NCBI RefSeq assembly: GCF_000344805.1
Contig: NC_020453.1
Coordinates: 558,001 to 622,000, forward strand
Length of the DNA: 64,000 nt
DNA from: Bradyrhizobium oligotrophicum S58
GTDB lineage: Bacteria > Pseudomonadota > Alphaproteobacteria > Rhizobiales > Xanthobacteraceae
Direction: 5' to 3'
Shown here: positions 19,119 through 32,184 of the stretch, piece by piece
Position numbering within the stretch: the first letter of the stretch is position 1
Layout of the letters: the number at the start of each line of letters is the position of its first letter
Made by a program: the position numbers and the translations under genes
Notes under the pieces: generated by a model
What the model saw: the letters and a program-made list of their open reading frames with translations, nothing else
The model's database searches: none
What the model was told of the DNA's origin: nothing

Positions 19119-19475
19119 GGCTCGTCACTGCGAGGAGCGCAGCGACAAAGCAATCCAGATTCCCGTCGGCATCCTGGATCGCGTCGCTTCGCTCGCGATG
19201 ACGGCTTGATTGGAGGCAGGAATTCGCCAAACAACCAGTGTCGTCCCGGGCAAGCCCGGCGACGCGCCAGCGGCGTCGGGCGCCGACCCGGGACCCATAC
19301 CGCGTGATGCATCGATGAGGCACGGCGGCAGATAGTCTTCGTCTCAGGACGGCTGGTGGTTATGGGTCCCCGCGTTCGCGGGGACGACACTGAGATTGAG
19401 GCGACGGCGTAGCCAACTCATTGAAATCGCAACAGTCGAGCAGCGCTCGATCGGCGCGGCTGCAGCGATCGAGCT
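19119..19475. repeat. Intergenic gap of two dispersed palindromic repeats, no gene
   Basis: First element about 19123-19203: GCGAGGAGCGCAGCGAC and later CGTCGCTTCGCTCGCGATGAC form an imperfect palindrome of a type widespread in alphaproteobacteria. Second element 19240-19388: outer arms GTCGTCCC/GGGACGAC (19240-19247, 19381-19388) and inner arms GGGACCCATA/TATGGGTCCC (19290-19299, 19361-19370). The gap lies between convergent hppD and the CoA-transferase gene. Confidence 0.7.
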
Positions 19476-20588
19476 TTACCGCCCTACCTGCCACGCACTC
19501 ACGACAGCCCCAATCTCCACCACCTCCGGCTCCCGTATCGTCGACGGCGTGCGCGAAAACCGTGGTGCAGGCGCCGGTTGCGTCACGCCGTGACGCTCGA
19601 CGAACACGCCGCGCGCGGCCATGTGGGCGTGCTGCGGGGCTTCGGACATGGTCAGCACCGGCGCGAAGCAGATGTCGGTGCCTTCCATGATCGCGCACCA
19701 TTCCTCGCGCGTCTTGCTCTTGAACACGCTGACCAGCTTCTCCCTCAGCGCCGGCCATGCGCGCGGGTCCATCTGCGCGTCGAAGGCGGGATCGGAGAGG
19801 TCGGCGTGCTGGCGCAGCAGCGCGTAGAACTGCGGCTCGATCGAGCCGATCGAGATGAAGTTGCCGCAGGCACATTCGTAGACGCCATAGAAATGCGCGC
19901 CGCCGTCGAGGAAGTTGCGCTCGCGTCCCTCGGTCCAGCGGCCCATCGCCGTGAGGTCGAAGAACATCGCAAGCAGCGAGGCCGCGCCGTCGCACATCGC
20001 GGTGTCCACCACCTGGCCCTTGCCCGACTTCGACGCTTCGAGCAGCGCGGCGAGCACGCCGACGACGAGATAGAGCGCGCCGCCGCCGAAATCGCCGACC
20101 AGATTGAGCGGCGGCACCGGGCGCTCCTTCGGCCCGATCGCGGCCAGCGCGCCGGTGATCGAGATGTAGTTGATGTCGTGGCCGGCCGCCTGCGCCAGCG
20201 GTCCCTCCTGGCCCCAGCCGGTCATGCGGCCATAGACCAGTCTTGGATTGCGTGCGAGCACGACATCAGGGCCGAGGCCGAGCCGCTCCATCACGCCGGG
20301 ACGGAAACCTTCGATCAGCGCGTCGGCGCCAGCGAGCAACTCAAGAACCTCAGCGATGACCTTCTTGTCCTTGAGATCGAGCTCGATGACCTTGCGGCCG
20401 CGGCCGGCGACCGATTTCATCGTCTTGCGTGCACCGACGCGATCGAGCGTGACGACCTCCGCGCCCATGTCCGCCAGCAGCATGCAGGCGAACGGTCCCG
20501 GTCCGATGCCGGCGAACTCGACGATGCGGAAGCCGGCGAGCGGTCCGGTGGCGCGGGTCTGAGTGTCTGGTGCGGGCTTGTCGAGCAC
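19476..20588 (-). CDS. CaiB/BaiF CoA-transferase family protein, alpha-methylacyl-CoA racemase-like
   Basis: 370 residues from a GTG at 20588 with AAGGA nine bases upstream; the frame is open to 20708 with no family sequence before PLAGFRIVEF. Family III CoA-transferase fold: FAGIGPGPFACMLLADMGAEVV at the N terminus, YGRMTGWGQEGPLAQAAGHDINY with the racemase-type His, and LVGDFGGGAL. The GHDINYI and EGTDICFAPV stretches match alpha-methylacyl-CoA racemase more than formyl-CoA transferase. It probably acts on branched or aromatic acyl-CoA esters; the substrate is not determined. Confidence 0.85.
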   Translation of the reverse strand: MLDKPAPDTQTRATGPLAGFRIVEFAGIGPGPFACMLLADMGAEVVTLDRVGARKTMKSVAGRGRKVIELDLKDKKVIAEVLELLAGADALIEGFRPGVMERLGLGPDVVLARNPRLVYGRMTGWGQEGPLAQAAGHDINYISITGALAAIGPKERPVPPLNLVGDFGGGALYLVVGVLAALLEASKSGKGQVVDTAMCDGAASLLAMFFDLTAMGRWTEGRERNFLDGGAHFYGVYECACGNFISIGSIEPQFYALLRQHADLSDPAFDAQMDPRAWPALREKLVSVFKSKTREEWCAIMEGTDICFAPVLTMSEAPQHAHMAARGVFVERHGVTQPAPAPRFSRTPSTIREPEVVEIGAVVSAWQVGR

Positions 20589-20767
20589 GTCGTCATGTCC
20601 TTGATTCACGCGTCTTGTCGTATCGGCGTTTCCTGATGCGTGCGATTGTCCCGCTTGCATCAGGCCAACGCAAGCGCGCCGTATGCCGCAAAGCAAAACG
20701 GCGCGCATCGCTGCGCGCCGTTTGGAATTTGTTGTGCCGCTCCGCGGAATGATCCGCGTCGTGCACG

Positions 20768-21568
20768 CTAGCCGGCGGCTGCGACCGCGCGCTGCGCCAT
20801 CACCTTCACCAGGTTGGCGCGGTAATCGGCAGAGCCGTGAATGTCGCTCAGCAGGCCGCTCGCGGAGACGCTGACGCCGTCGATCGCCGAGGCTGACCAG
20901 TTCGCCTTCAGTGCCGCTTCGATGGCCGAGACACGCATCACGCCGCTCTGCGACGCGCCGGTGGCGGCGACGCGGACATCGCCGCCCTTGGTCTTGGTGA
21001 CGAACACGCCGGTCAGCGCGAAGCGCGACGCCGGGTGGCGCATCTTGGCGTAGCCGGCCTTATCGGGAACCGGGAACGCCACCTCGGTGATGATCTCGCC
21101 GTCCTCGAGCGCCGTCGTGAACAGGCCCTTGAAGAAATCATCGGCTGCAATCGACCGCTTGTTGGTCTTCACGGTGGCGCCGAGCGAGATCAGCGCCGCC
21201 GGGAAATCCGCGGCCGGATCGTTATTGGCGATCGAGCCGCCGATGGTGCCGCGGTGACGCACGGCAGGATCGCCGAGCACCGAGGTGAGATAGGAGATCG
21301 CGGGGATCGCCTTCTTCACGTCGGCATTGGTCATGATGTCGTAATAGGTCGTCGCCGCCTTGATCACGAGCGTATCGCCCGAAAGCTGCACGCCGATCAG
21401 GTCCTTGATCTTGCCGATGTCGATGACGTCAGACGGGCTGGCGAGGCGCTGCTTCATGACCGGAAGCAAGGTGTGGCCGCCGGCGAGGAACTTGGCTTCG
21501 CTGCCTTTGGCGAACAGCGCCGCCGCTTCGTCGACCGAGGAGGCGCGATGGTAGGTCGTCTCGTACAT
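20768..21568 (-). CDS. Molybdenum hydroxylase FAD-binding subunit (CoxM-like)
   Basis: 266 residues from ATG 21568, which has AGGGAG just upstream. FAD-binding medium subunit of the xanthine dehydrogenase/CO dehydrogenase family: FLAGGHTLLPVMKQRLA near residue 33 and the pyrophosphate-binding RHRGTIGGSIANNDPAADF near residue 105. It passes electrons from the iron-sulfur subunit to an external acceptor. It is last in the S-L-M order, separated from the large subunit by 68 bases that hold a palindromic repeat. Confidence 0.93.
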   Translation of the reverse strand: MYETTYHRASSVDEAAALFAKGSEAKFLAGGHTLLPVMKQRLASPSDVIDIGKIKDLIGVQLSGDTLVIKAATTYYDIMTNADVKKAIPAISYLTSVLGDPAVRHRGTIGGSIANNDPAADFPAALISLGATVKTNKRSIAADDFFKGLFTTALEDGEIITEVAFPVPDKAGYAKMRHPASRFALTGVFVTKTKGGDVRVAATGASQSGVMRVSAIEAALKANWSASAIDGVSVSASGLLSDIHGSADYRANLVKVMAQRAVAAAG

Positions 21569-21594
21569 GAGAATCTCCCTGAATTTTTTATCGA

Positions 21595-21636
21595 GATCAT
21601 TCCGGGGCCGCGCTCGCGCGCGCCCCGGAGCGATGA

Positions 21637-21637
<1 letters not shown>
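21595..21637. repeat. REP-like palindrome, degenerate short form
   Basis: GATCATTCCGGGGC at the left end and GCCCCGGAGCGATGATC at the right end form an imperfect inverted repeat related to those at 15471 and 16946. It lies between the L and M subunit genes and reaches the stop codon of L. Confidence 0.6.
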
Positions 21638-23976
<2,339 letters not shown>

Positions 23977-24074
23977 GCGATCTCTCCCCTACCGGAGTTT
24001 TTGCTGTCCCGCCGCGGCCATCGCGCGTGGCGGTCTTGGTCTCGGTATGTGTTGAACTGGTAGCTGCGGCGGCC

Positions 24075-24560
<486 letters not shown>

Positions 24561-24869
24561 GAGTAACCTCCCGATGAATTGTTCTTATTCTGATTAGAAA
24601 CAGCGCCCCCAGGACTTTGCAACTCGAATTTTCGTCTCCGATGTCATTGCGACGTCTTGGCGAGGTCTTGCGCCGGGGCATCGGCGATTCGGTCGCATGT
24701 GGCGCCGGCGCGTGCGGGGCATGGTCGGCGTGTCGAAGTCGGACTGTATGCCGATGCTGCCCATTTACTGGCTCTTAGCCATTGTGACGTAGTTTTGATC
24801 ACGCTCTGGTGCTTTGCATCCGGGCTGGACGGCTCTGGTCATATCAAGAATGGCGTGTCGGGGGTGGGA
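24561..24869. other. Intergenic region between divergent coxS-like and chemoreceptor genes
   Basis: 309 bases without a gene. An AT-richer patch (about 24577-24600, TTGTTCTTATTCTGATTAG) directly upstream of the iron-sulfur subunit probably holds its promoter. The reading frame of the chemoreceptor is open through much of the rest but carries no family sequence. Confidence 0.5.
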
Positions 24870-26909
24870 ATGTCTGCGCATTTGGCGCCGCAGTCGCGGC
24901 GTGGCAATTTTCTGACCCTGCGCTTCCGCGCCAAAATCTTTCTCGGCTTTGCCGTGGTGCTGGCGATTTCCGCCGCCAGCATCGGCTTCGCCTATGTCGG
25001 TTTCGAGCAGGTGGCGGCCGCCGTCGCATCCTATCGGGTCAGCGTCGCGGAGGCCGACACGGCCCGCAATATCGACCGCGAGCTCGTCTCCTATCAGGCG
25101 CTCGCCCGCTATTTTGCGCTCACCGGAAAACCCGAGGACGAGGCGGCCGCGACGGCGGCGCAACAGTCGCTGCAGGCGGCGATCGACAAATCGCTGGCGG
25201 CGACCCGCGCGCCGGAGCGACGGGCGCAGCTCGGCAAGCTGCAGGCGCAGTTTCAGACCTTCGCCAAGATCTTTTCCGACGTCGTCGGCCTGACCCGCGA
25301 CAATACGAAGCTGGCGACCGACCAGATCGGCATCATCGGCAACAAGATCCGCTACAAGTTCGACGACCTGGCCGACACGGCGGCGCTGGCGGGGCTGTCC
25401 AGCGTGCAAACCACGGCCAAGGATCTGACCGGCCAGTATCTGACCGCCTCGGCCCTGATCGGCACCTTCATTGCGAAGCCTGATCCGAAGACCGCGGACG
25501 GCGCGATTGCCAGGACGCGTTTCCTGGAGACGTCGCTGGTCACGATCTACGCCAATGACGAGAAGGTGACGCAGCGCGTCGCTGAGCTGGGCGACCTCAT
25601 CAAGCAGTACCGTGCCGCCTTCATCAAGTTTTCGGACAATTCCAAGGCGCTGGCGAAGCTGGTGCAGGACATGGGCACCGCCGCGACCGAGATCCTCGGC
25701 CTGTCGAACGGGCTGAGGTCCGACCTCGCGGCGGATCAGCAGCGCATCGAAGCCTCCAGCAATGCCACCATCGCCGAGATCGAACGGCTGATCGCGATCC
25801 TCGCCGTCGGCGGCCTCGCGCTCGGTGCCGCGCTGGCGCTGATGCTCGGCAACGGTATTTCCAAGCCGATGATCACGATGTGCAAGGCGATGCGCGAGCT
25901 CGCTTCCGGCAATTTCGATGTCCGGCTGCCGGGTCTCGGGCGTGCCGATGAGATCGGCGAGATGGCGGCCGCCGTCGAGGAGTTCAAGGTGCAGGCGGTG
26001 GCCAAGGCGGAGCGCGACGCCGCGACGCAGGACGCCCAGAACAAGGCCGCCGTGGCGTCGCGCCGGGCCGAGTTGATCCGTTTCGCCGACGAGTTCGAGA
26101 CCGCCGTCGGCTCGATCGTGTCCAACGTCTCGACCTCGGCCGAGCAGCTCGAGCAGGCCGCCTCGACGCTGACCCGCACCGCGGAGACCACGCAGTCACT
26201 GGCGAGCCGCGTCAGCGGCACCTCCGACCAGGCCACGAGCCGCATCCACTCGGTGGCGAGCGCGACCGACGAGCTGTCGGCCTCGGTGAACGAGATCGGC
26301 CGTCAGGTCCGCGAGTCCAACCGCATCGCCGAATCGGCTGTCGCCCAGGCCGAGGAGACCGATGGCCGCATCGGCAAGCTGTCGCGCGCGGCGCAGGAGA
26401 TCGGCGACGTCGTCAAACTGATCACCGCCATCGCCGAGCAGACCAACCTGCTGGCGCTGAACGCCACCATCGAGGCGGCGCGTGCCGGCGATGCCGGCCG
26501 CGGCTTCGCGGTGGTGGCTTCCGAGGTCAAGTCGCTGGCCGAGCAGACCGCCAAGGCGACCGACGACATCTCCAACCACATCTCCGGCATGCAGGCGGCG
26601 ACCCAGGAATCGGTGACCGCGATCAAGCAGATCGGCGGCACCATTGGCCAGATCTCGGCCATCGCCTCGTCGATCGCCACTGCCGTCGAGCAGCAGGGCG
26701 GCGCGACCCAGGAGATCGCCAGGAACGTGCAGAGCGTCGCCGCGGGCACGCAGGAGGCCGCTTCCGACCTCACGCAGGTCAATCGCGGCGCGACCCAGAC
26801 CGGCCAGGCCTCGGAGGAGGTGCTGCGCTCGGCCAAGTCGCTGTCCTCGGAGAGCGGCCGGCTGCGCGAAGAACTCAACCGCTTCATGGCCAACATTCGC
26901 GCGGCGTAG
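24870..26909 (+). CDS. Methyl-accepting chemotaxis protein
   Basis: 679 residues from ATG 24870, preceded by a GGGGTGGGA purine stretch. TM1 about residues 20-42, a long helical periplasmic sensor (about 43-300) that resembles the helical-bimodular type in length and heptad pattern, TM2 about 305-328, HAMP, and a signalling domain with the conserved hairpin tip [27 protein letters not shown]. No C-terminal CheR-binding pentapeptide is evident (it ends NIRAA). The ligand is unknown. Confidence 0.93.
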   Translation: MSAHLAPQSRRGNFLTLRFRAKIFLGFAVVLAISAASIGFAYVGFEQVAAAVASYRVSVAEADTARNIDRELVSYQALARYFALTGKPEDEAAATAAQQSLQAAIDKSLAATRAPERRAQLGKLQAQFQTFAKIFSDVVGLTRDNTKLATDQIGIIGNKIRYKFDDLADTAALAGLSSVQTTAKDLTGQYLTASALIGTFIAKPDPKTADGAIARTRFLETSLVTIYANDEKVTQRVAELGDLIKQYRAAFIKFSDNSKALAKLVQDMGTAATEILGLSNGLRSDLAADQQRIEASSNATIAEIERLIAILAVGGLALGAALALMLGNGISKPMITMCKAMRELASGNFDVRLPGLGRADEIGEMAAAVEEFKVQAVAKAERDAATQDAQNKAAVASRRAELIRFADEFETAVGSIVSNVSTSAEQLEQAASTLTRTAETTQSLASRVSGTSDQATSRIHSVASATDELSASVNEIGRQVRESNRIAESAVAQAEETDGRIGKLSRAAQEIGDVVKLITAIAEQTNLLALNATIEAARAGDAGRGFAVVASEVKSLAEQTAKATDDISNHISGMQAATQESVTAIKQIGGTIGQISAIASSIATAVEQQGGATQEIARNVQSVAAGTQEAASDLTQVNRGATQTGQASEEVLRSAKSLSSESGRLREELNRFMANIRAA

Positions 26910-26980
26910 GGTTCGCGCAGGCTCGCTGCTCACGATCTATTCTGGCCGATGTTGGGCGAGCGGCAGGGTCATACGCCACT

Positions 26981-27105
26981 GTCATCCCCGCGTACGCGGG
27001 GATCCATACGCCGCGGCGGTCGTGTGGCGGGCGGTAGCAATCGCGTGCCCCGATCGCGCATCACGCGGTATGGATCCCGGGTCGCGCTCGCTTGCCCGGG
27101 ACGAC
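26981..27105. repeat. Intergenic palindromic repeat
   Basis: GTCATCCCCGCGTACGCGGGG starts the element (with its own CCCCGCGTACGCGGGG hairpin, 26985-27000). Inner arms GGATCCATA (27000-27008) and TATGGATCC (27069-27077) are perfect, and it ends with CCCGGGACGAC. It is the same family as 19240-19388. The rest of the gap 26910-27303 shows no gene. Confidence 0.7.
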
Positions 27106-27303
27106 ACCCGAGATTCTGGCGCCAACCCGGGAAAACGAGCTCTCTATGCACCGGGCGTTGCGTGGCGAAGTTTCGCCGCCCCGCTGCGGGAACCCCCCGC
27201 CTGACGGGACGTTGAGTCGCAGCGGCAGGACATCGCTGCCGCATTTGCTCCAACCTTCTCGGTCTAGCATGCGGTGCGACCCGCGCCGTCGCAGTGGGAT
27301 TCC

Positions 27304-28818
27304 ATGGCACCCCGGCAGGCATCCTTTCCTCATCTCCGCGTCATCACCTCCGCGGCACATTCCGGCGAGCCGGCGCAGGAGACTGGCGACCGGGACCGCA
27401 TCATCGAAACCAACATTCCCGCCCGGCTCGACGATCTCCGCTGGAGTGCCTTCCACACCCGCGTCGTGCTTGCGCTCGGCATCACCTGGGTGCTCGACGG
27501 GCTCGAGGTGACACTCGCCGGCGCCCTGTCCGGCGCGCTGAAGCAGAGCCCGGCGCTGCACTTCTCCAACCTCGACATCGGCCTTGCCAACAGCGCCTAT
27601 CTCGCCGGCGCCGTGATCGGCGCGCTCGGCTTCGGCTGGCTGACCGACCGCATCGGCCGCAGAAAGCTGTTCTTCATCACGCTCGCGCTCTACCTGTCCG
27701 CCACCGCCGCGACCGCGCTGTCCTGGAACATCGCGACCTACGCGCTGTTTCGCTTTCTCACCGGCGCCGGCATCGGCGGCGAATACACCGCGATCAACTC
27801 GACGATTCAGGAGCTGGTGCCCGCGCGCTATCGCGGCTGGACCGATCTCCTGATCAACGGCAGCTTCTGGCTCGGCGCCGCACTCGGCGCCGCCGGCGCC
27901 ATCGTGCTGCTCGATCCGGACGTCACCGGCCCCGATGTCGGCTGGCGGCTGGCTTACGGGATCGGCGCCTGTCTCGGCCTCGTCGTGCTGGTTATGCGGA
28001 TGTGGATTCCAGAAAGTCCTCGTTGGCTGATGATTCACGGCCACCCCGAAGAGGCGCATCGGATCGTCACCGAGATCGAACGCGACGTCACCGGCCACGA
28101 CCGCGCGGCGCGCGCGAAGGAGTTGCCGACTATGCGGCTACGGATGCGTAGCCACACGCCGTTACGAGAGGTCGCGCACACGCTGTTCTCGGTCTATCGC
28201 CAGCGCTCGCTCGTCGGGCTGACACTGATGACCGCGCAGGCGTTCTTCTATAACGCGATCTTCTTTACCTTCGCGCTGGTGCTGACCGATTTCTACGGCA
28301 TCAAGTCCGATCATGTCGGCTGGTACATCCTGCCGTTCGCCGCCGGCAACGTGTTGGGCCCGCTGCTGCTGGGACGGCTGTTCGATACGCTCGGCCGCCG
28401 CGCGATGATCACCTTCACCTATGGCGTCTCCGGCGTGCTGCTCGCGCTGACCGGCTATCTTTTTTCGATCGGCGTGCTCAGCGTGGAGACGCAGACCGCG
28501 GCCTGGATGGTGATCTTCTTCTTCGCATCGCCGGCCGCGAGCGCGGCCTATCTCACGGTGTCGGAGAATTTTCCGCTCGAAGTGCGCGCGCTCGCGATCG
28601 CGCTGTTCTATGCTATCGGCACTGGCATCGGCGGCGTCGCCGGACCTGCGCTGTTCGGCGCGCTGCTCGACAGCGGCGCGCGCGGTGCCGTGTTCGGCGG
28701 CTATCTGTTCGGCGCGGCGCTGATGGTGGTGGCCGCGCTCGTCGCCTGGCGTTATGCCGTCGCGGCCGAGCGCAAATCGCTCGAAGACGTGGCGCGTCCG
28801 CTCGCCGTCATGGAGTAG
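27304..28818 (+). CDS. MFS transporter, sugar/organic-acid porter type
   Basis: 504 residues from ATG 27304 (an in-frame start at 27274 is also possible). Twelve membrane segments. The loop 2-3 signature is GFGWLTDRIGRRKLF and the segment 6-7 signature is PESPRWLM, both typical of the sugar-porter/SP-like and related families; FLTGAGIGGEYTAIN matches the segment-4 motif. It is followed after three bases by otsB, so the two may be co-transcribed. The substrate is not evident. Confidence 0.87.
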   Translation: MAPRQASFPHLRVITSAAHSGEPAQETGDRDRIIETNIPARLDDLRWSAFHTRVVLALGITWVLDGLEVTLAGALSGALKQSPALHFSNLDIGLANSAYLAGAVIGALGFGWLTDRIGRRKLFFITLALYLSATAATALSWNIATYALFRFLTGAGIGGEYTAINSTIQELVPARYRGWTDLLINGSFWLGAALGAAGAIVLLDPDVTGPDVGWRLAYGIGACLGLVVLVMRMWIPESPRWLMIHGHPEEAHRIVTEIERDVTGHDRAARAKELPTMRLRMRSHTPLREVAHTLFSVYRQRSLVGLTLMTAQAFFYNAIFFTFALVLTDFYGIKSDHVGWYILPFAAGNVLGPLLLGRLFDTLGRRAMITFTYGVSGVLLALTGYLFSIGVLSVETQTAAWMVIFFFASPAASAAYLTVSENFPLEVRALAIALFYAIGTGIGGVAGPALFGALLDSGARGAVFGGYLFGAALMVVAALVAWRYAVAAERKSLEDVARPLAVME

Positions 28819-28821
28819 GCT

Positions 28822-29658
28822 ATGATGTCTGACAATTCACAACTGATAGCGACGCGCATGACCACGTCACCCGATCAGCCTCCCGAGATCGTTCCCGCGC
28901 CCGCGAGCCTGGTGCCGCATTTGCGCGAGGTCGCGATCCTGCTCGACATCGACGGCACCTTGCTCGATCTCGCGCCGACGCCGCGCGAAGTGTGGGTGCC
29001 GCCGGGGCTGGCCGAGACGTTGAATGCCCTGCTGCAACGAACCTCCGGCGCGCTGGCGCTGGTGTCCGGCCGCTCGCTCAACGACATCGACCTCATCTTC
29101 GCGCCGGAGGTCTATCCCGCCGTCGGCGGTCATGGCGCGGAGATGCGGCTTGCCGGGGGCAGCGAAGCCGATGCCATCCAGGCGCCGCCGATGGACAAGG
29201 AGCTCAAGCGCAGGCTTGCGGCGATCGCGAAGCTCAGCCCGGGTATTCTGCTCGAAGACAAAGGCTATTCGCTGGCGTTGCATTATCGCCTCGCGCCGCA
29301 GGCCGAGAAGGCGATCTACGAAGAAGTGTCGCGCATTCGCGCTGAGCTGCCTGGCGCGCCGATCGAGGTGCTGCCCGGCAAATGCGTCTGCGAGATCAAG
29401 CATGCCGGCTTCACCAAGGCGAGCGGCGTGCGCGAGCTGATGCGGCATGCGCCGTTCCAGGGACGCAAGCCGTTCTTCATCGGCGATGACGTCACGGATG
29501 AGTCGGTGTTTGCCATCATGCCCGATTTCGCCGGCCTGTCGTTCTCCGTCGGCCGCCGCGCGCTCGGTGTCGACGGGCATTTCGACGCACCAGACGACGT
29601 GCGCGCGTTCCTGGCGCGTCTCGCGGACGGCGGAACTAATTCAGCGTCGTCGCGCTGA
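28822..29658 (+). CDS. otsB: Trehalose-6-phosphate phosphatase
   Basis: 278 residues, ATG with GGAG six bases upstream. HAD-superfamily phosphatase: motif I DIDGTLLD (nucleophile and acid/base Asp), motif II VSGRSLND, the OtsB cap with KCVCEIKHAGFTKASGV, and motif IV FIGDDVTDESVF. It releases trehalose from trehalose-6-phosphate. It sits upstream of otsA, with 212 bases between them. Confidence 0.95.
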   Translation: MMSDNSQLIATRMTTSPDQPPEIVPAPASLVPHLREVAILLDIDGTLLDLAPTPREVWVPPGLAETLNALLQRTSGALALVSGRSLNDIDLIFAPEVYPAVGGHGAEMRLAGGSEADAIQAPPMDKELKRRLAAIAKLSPGILLEDKGYSLALHYRLAPQAEKAIYEEVSRIRAELPGAPIEVLPGKCVCEIKHAGFTKASGVRELMRHAPFQGRKPFFIGDDVTDESVFAIMPDFAGLSFSVGRRALGVDGHFDAPDDVRAFLARLADGGTNSASSR

Positions 29659-29870
29659 TGCTTGTCTTTCCTGTGTAGTTCCAATTGCTAGTTCCATGTG
29701 GAACGCATTCTCACCTTTCGCGCTACCTTCTCCTTAGAAATGCTCTGAGATGATCGGCGCTGTGATTACATCGCGCCGCCGCCTGAATTTGGTTTCAATT
29801 GGTTGAAAGGGTGGCCGGGAACCATATTGATGAACAGCTGTTAACTGGCATGACCAACAGGAGGGGAGCT

Positions 29871-31334
29871 GTGAACCTCGTCGTGGTTTCGAATCGGGTG
29901 GCACGTGGCAAGGCCAACGAGCCAATGACCGGCGGACTTGCGGCAGCTCTGCTGCCCGTTGTGGAAAATTCTGGGGCAGTTTGGGTGGGTTCCTCGGGCC
30001 GTTTGCGTGATGGCGCGCAGATGGAACCGATAGCACAGATCGAACAGATCGGCGCCGGAGCGCTGGCGCTGTTGGATTTGCCGGCCGCACATTATGCCGG
30101 CTACTATGAAGGCTTCGCCAACTCCGCGCTGTGGCCGGCGCTGCATTCGCGCAGCGACCTGATTCGCGTCTCACACGACGACTACAACTCCTATCGTGAG
30201 GTCAACGCGTTCGTCGCGCGCGCGCTGCTGCGCTTCCAGAAGCCTGATACGCTGTTCTGGGTTCAAGACTATCACTTCCTATCGCTCGGCGCGGAGCTGC
30301 GGACGCTCGGCGTGAAGAGCCCGATCGGCTTCTTCCTGCACACGCCATGGCCCGCGCGCAGCGTCATCGACAGCGTGCCGAATCATCGTGATCTCGTGAA
30401 TGCGATGCTCGCCTACGATCTGATCGGCTTTCAGACCGAGGACGATCGCGAGAACTTCAGCGCCTGCATCCGCGCCGATCTCTGCCTCCAGGTGCGCGAC
30501 GGCATCGTCAAATCGCGCCATGGCCGCACGCGTCTCGCGGTCTTTCCGATCGGCATCGATGCCGACAAGTTCGCAGCATCCGCGGCGAAGGCGGCATCGC
30601 ATCCGGACGTGTCGCGGCTGCGCCGCAGCCTGCATGGCGAGAAGCTCGCCATCGGCGTCGACCGGCTCGATTATTCCAAGGGCCTGGTCAACCGCATCAA
30701 TGCCTTCGATCGCATGTGGACGATGCATCCGACGCTGTTGCGCGCTGCGTCGCTGTTGCAGATCGCGACGCCGTCACGCGAATCGATCGAGGCCTATGGC
30801 AACCTGCAGAGCGAGGTCGCGCGTCTCGTCAGCGACGTCAATGGCCGCCATGGCGAGGCCGACTGGACGCCGATCCGCTATCTCAACAAGGGTTACGGCC
30901 AGGGCGTGTTGGCCGGTCTCTATCGCAGCGCGCAGGTCGGCGTCGTCACGCCGCTGCACGACGGCATGAACCTGGTCGCAAAGGAATATGTCGCCGCGCA
31001 GAACCCGGTCGATCCCGGCGTGCTGGTGCTGTCGAAATTCGCCGGCGCCGCCAACGAGCTCGATTCCGCGCTGATCGTCAATCCACACGACATCGACCGT
31101 ATGGCACGCACCATCGCGACGGCCCTGTCGATGCCGCTGAACGAGCGTCGCATGCGCTATGAGATCATGATGGCGAAGCTGCGCCGTCATTCGATCCAGC
31201 AATGGTTCGCGGACTTTATCGAGGTGCTGCAGGACAACGAGGCTCAGGAGGCCGGCGAGAGCGAACCTCTGCCGGCGGCGCCGGCGGGATTCCACACCAG
31301 CCGTCTTGTGACATCGAGCTTCCGTTATCACTGA
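29871..31334 (+). CDS. otsA: Trehalose-6-phosphate synthase
   Basis: 487 residues from a GTG at 29871; AGGAGG at 29859-29864 is spaced six bases from it, and NLVVVSNRVA is where the family normally begins. The longer frame to 29799 is rejected. GT20 glycosyltransferase joining UDP-glucose and glucose-6-phosphate: TGGLAAAL loop, FWVQDYHFL, GFFLHTPWP, GVDRLDYSKGL and HDGMNLVAKEYVAAQ are all present. With otsB it makes trehalose for osmotic and desiccation protection. Confidence 0.96.
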   Translation: MNLVVVSNRVARGKANEPMTGGLAAALLPVVENSGAVWVGSSGRLRDGAQMEPIAQIEQIGAGALALLDLPAAHYAGYYEGFANSALWPALHSRSDLIRVSHDDYNSYREVNAFVARALLRFQKPDTLFWVQDYHFLSLGAELRTLGVKSPIGFFLHTPWPARSVIDSVPNHRDLVNAMLAYDLIGFQTEDDRENFSACIRADLCLQVRDGIVKSRHGRTRLAVFPIGIDADKFAASAAKAASHPDVSRLRRSLHGEKLAIGVDRLDYSKGLVNRINAFDRMWTMHPTLLRAASLLQIATPSRESIEAYGNLQSEVARLVSDVNGRHGEADWTPIRYLNKGYGQGVLAGLYRSAQVGVVTPLHDGMNLVAKEYVAAQNPVDPGVLVLSKFAGAANELDSALIVNPHDIDRMARTIATALSMPLNERRMRYEIMMAKLRRHSIQQWFADFIEVLQDNEAQEAGESEPLPAAPAGFHTSRLVTSSFRYH

Positions 31335-31367
31335 CGCCTGTCGAGTTGCCGGAGGCGCAGCAGTTCC

Positions 31368-31712
31368 TCAGTGGCAGTAGGAGACGCCCTCGAGCACGGC
31401 GCAGCGCAGCTTGTTCGGTGAGCTCGGATTGTCCATCGGCACCATGCCCTTGCCCTGGCCGACGAACACGCCGGGCCCGACCACCACGGACGCCTTGTTG
31501 CCAACGATGACGGAGGGATGCGGCTTCAGGCTGGATTTGGTCCCGTCCGGCCACAGGATCGCGTCACCCTGCCAGATCCCCTTGCGGCCGTCGTCGCAGG
31601 TCACGTCGACGCCCTGCTTGGTGCATTGATCCGCCCGCGCCCCCACGGTGGCCGCAATGCTGAACACCGCCGTCAACAGCATGGCGAGACGGGCAGGGGT
31701 CAATGACGGCAT
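31368..31712 (-). CDS. Small secreted protein, unknown function
   Basis: 114 residues from ATG 31712 (AGGAGG eight bases upstream). Clear signal peptide, with probable cleavage after GARA near residue 27. The mature part is about 87 residues with four cysteines (in DQC, VTC, LRC and the C-terminal SYCH), likely two disulfides, and a Gly/Val-rich beta stretch (VVVGPGVFVGQG). No domain recognised. It converges on otsA. Confidence 0.75.
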   Translation of the reverse strand: MPSLTPARLAMLLTAVFSIAATVGARADQCTKQGVDVTCDDGRKGIWQGDAILWPDGTKSSLKPHPSVIVGNKASVVVGPGVFVGQGKGMVPMDNPSSPNKLRCAVLEGVSYCH

Positions 31713-31933
31713 GGCTGGGTCCTCCTGGGCAGCCCGGACCGGGAGGCTGCAAATCAGTGGTCGTGCCATCCGCCCAGCCGGTTCACGGCGGGCCAGCCGG
31801 GCGGCGGCGGCCCCCGATCGAGCCCGTAACCAGGGCGGATTGATGATTTTTATCAGCGATTTGGGGGAAATTTGCCGCCGAAGCCCCCGCTCGGCTTGCA
31901 AAACGCCGCCGACCCCGCCAAGAGAGGGCCTCC

Positions 31934-32023
31934 GGAGAGATGGCCGAGTGGCTTAAGGCGCACGCTTGGAAAGCGTGTGTGCGGGAAACCGTACCGTGGG
32001 TTCGAATCCCACTCTCTCCGCCA
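31934..32023 (+). tRNA. tRNA-Ser (anticodon GGA)
   Basis: Full class II cloverleaf: acceptor GGAGAGA/TCTCTCC, D-arm GCCGAGTGGCTTAAGGC, anticodon stem CACGC/GCGTG with GGA at 31968-31970, a six-pair variable arm (GTGCGG/CCGTAC) and T-arm GTGGG-TTCGAAT-CCCAC. Discriminator G and an encoded CCA end it. Its 3' end is the attachment site of the genomic island that follows. Confidence 0.97.
32010..32023. repeat. attL: 14-bp tRNA-Ser 3'-end repeat
   Basis: CACTCTCTCCGCCA at the tRNA 3' end recurs exactly at 43774-43787. An integrase gene starts 162 bases inside. Confidence 0.8.
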
Positions 32024-32184
32024 TCCCAGCGTTCGCATCTGTTCGCTGCCGTCCGCCAACCCCCTGAAAAATCGCCGCAATTTTCGTGCTTGATGCCTTT
32101 CGGCGTCCGCGTCGGTTCGCCCCAGAACGTGGGTAAACGCGTGCAGGACGTGGGTAGCATCGTGGGTAAGGCTGCGAGGCAAAG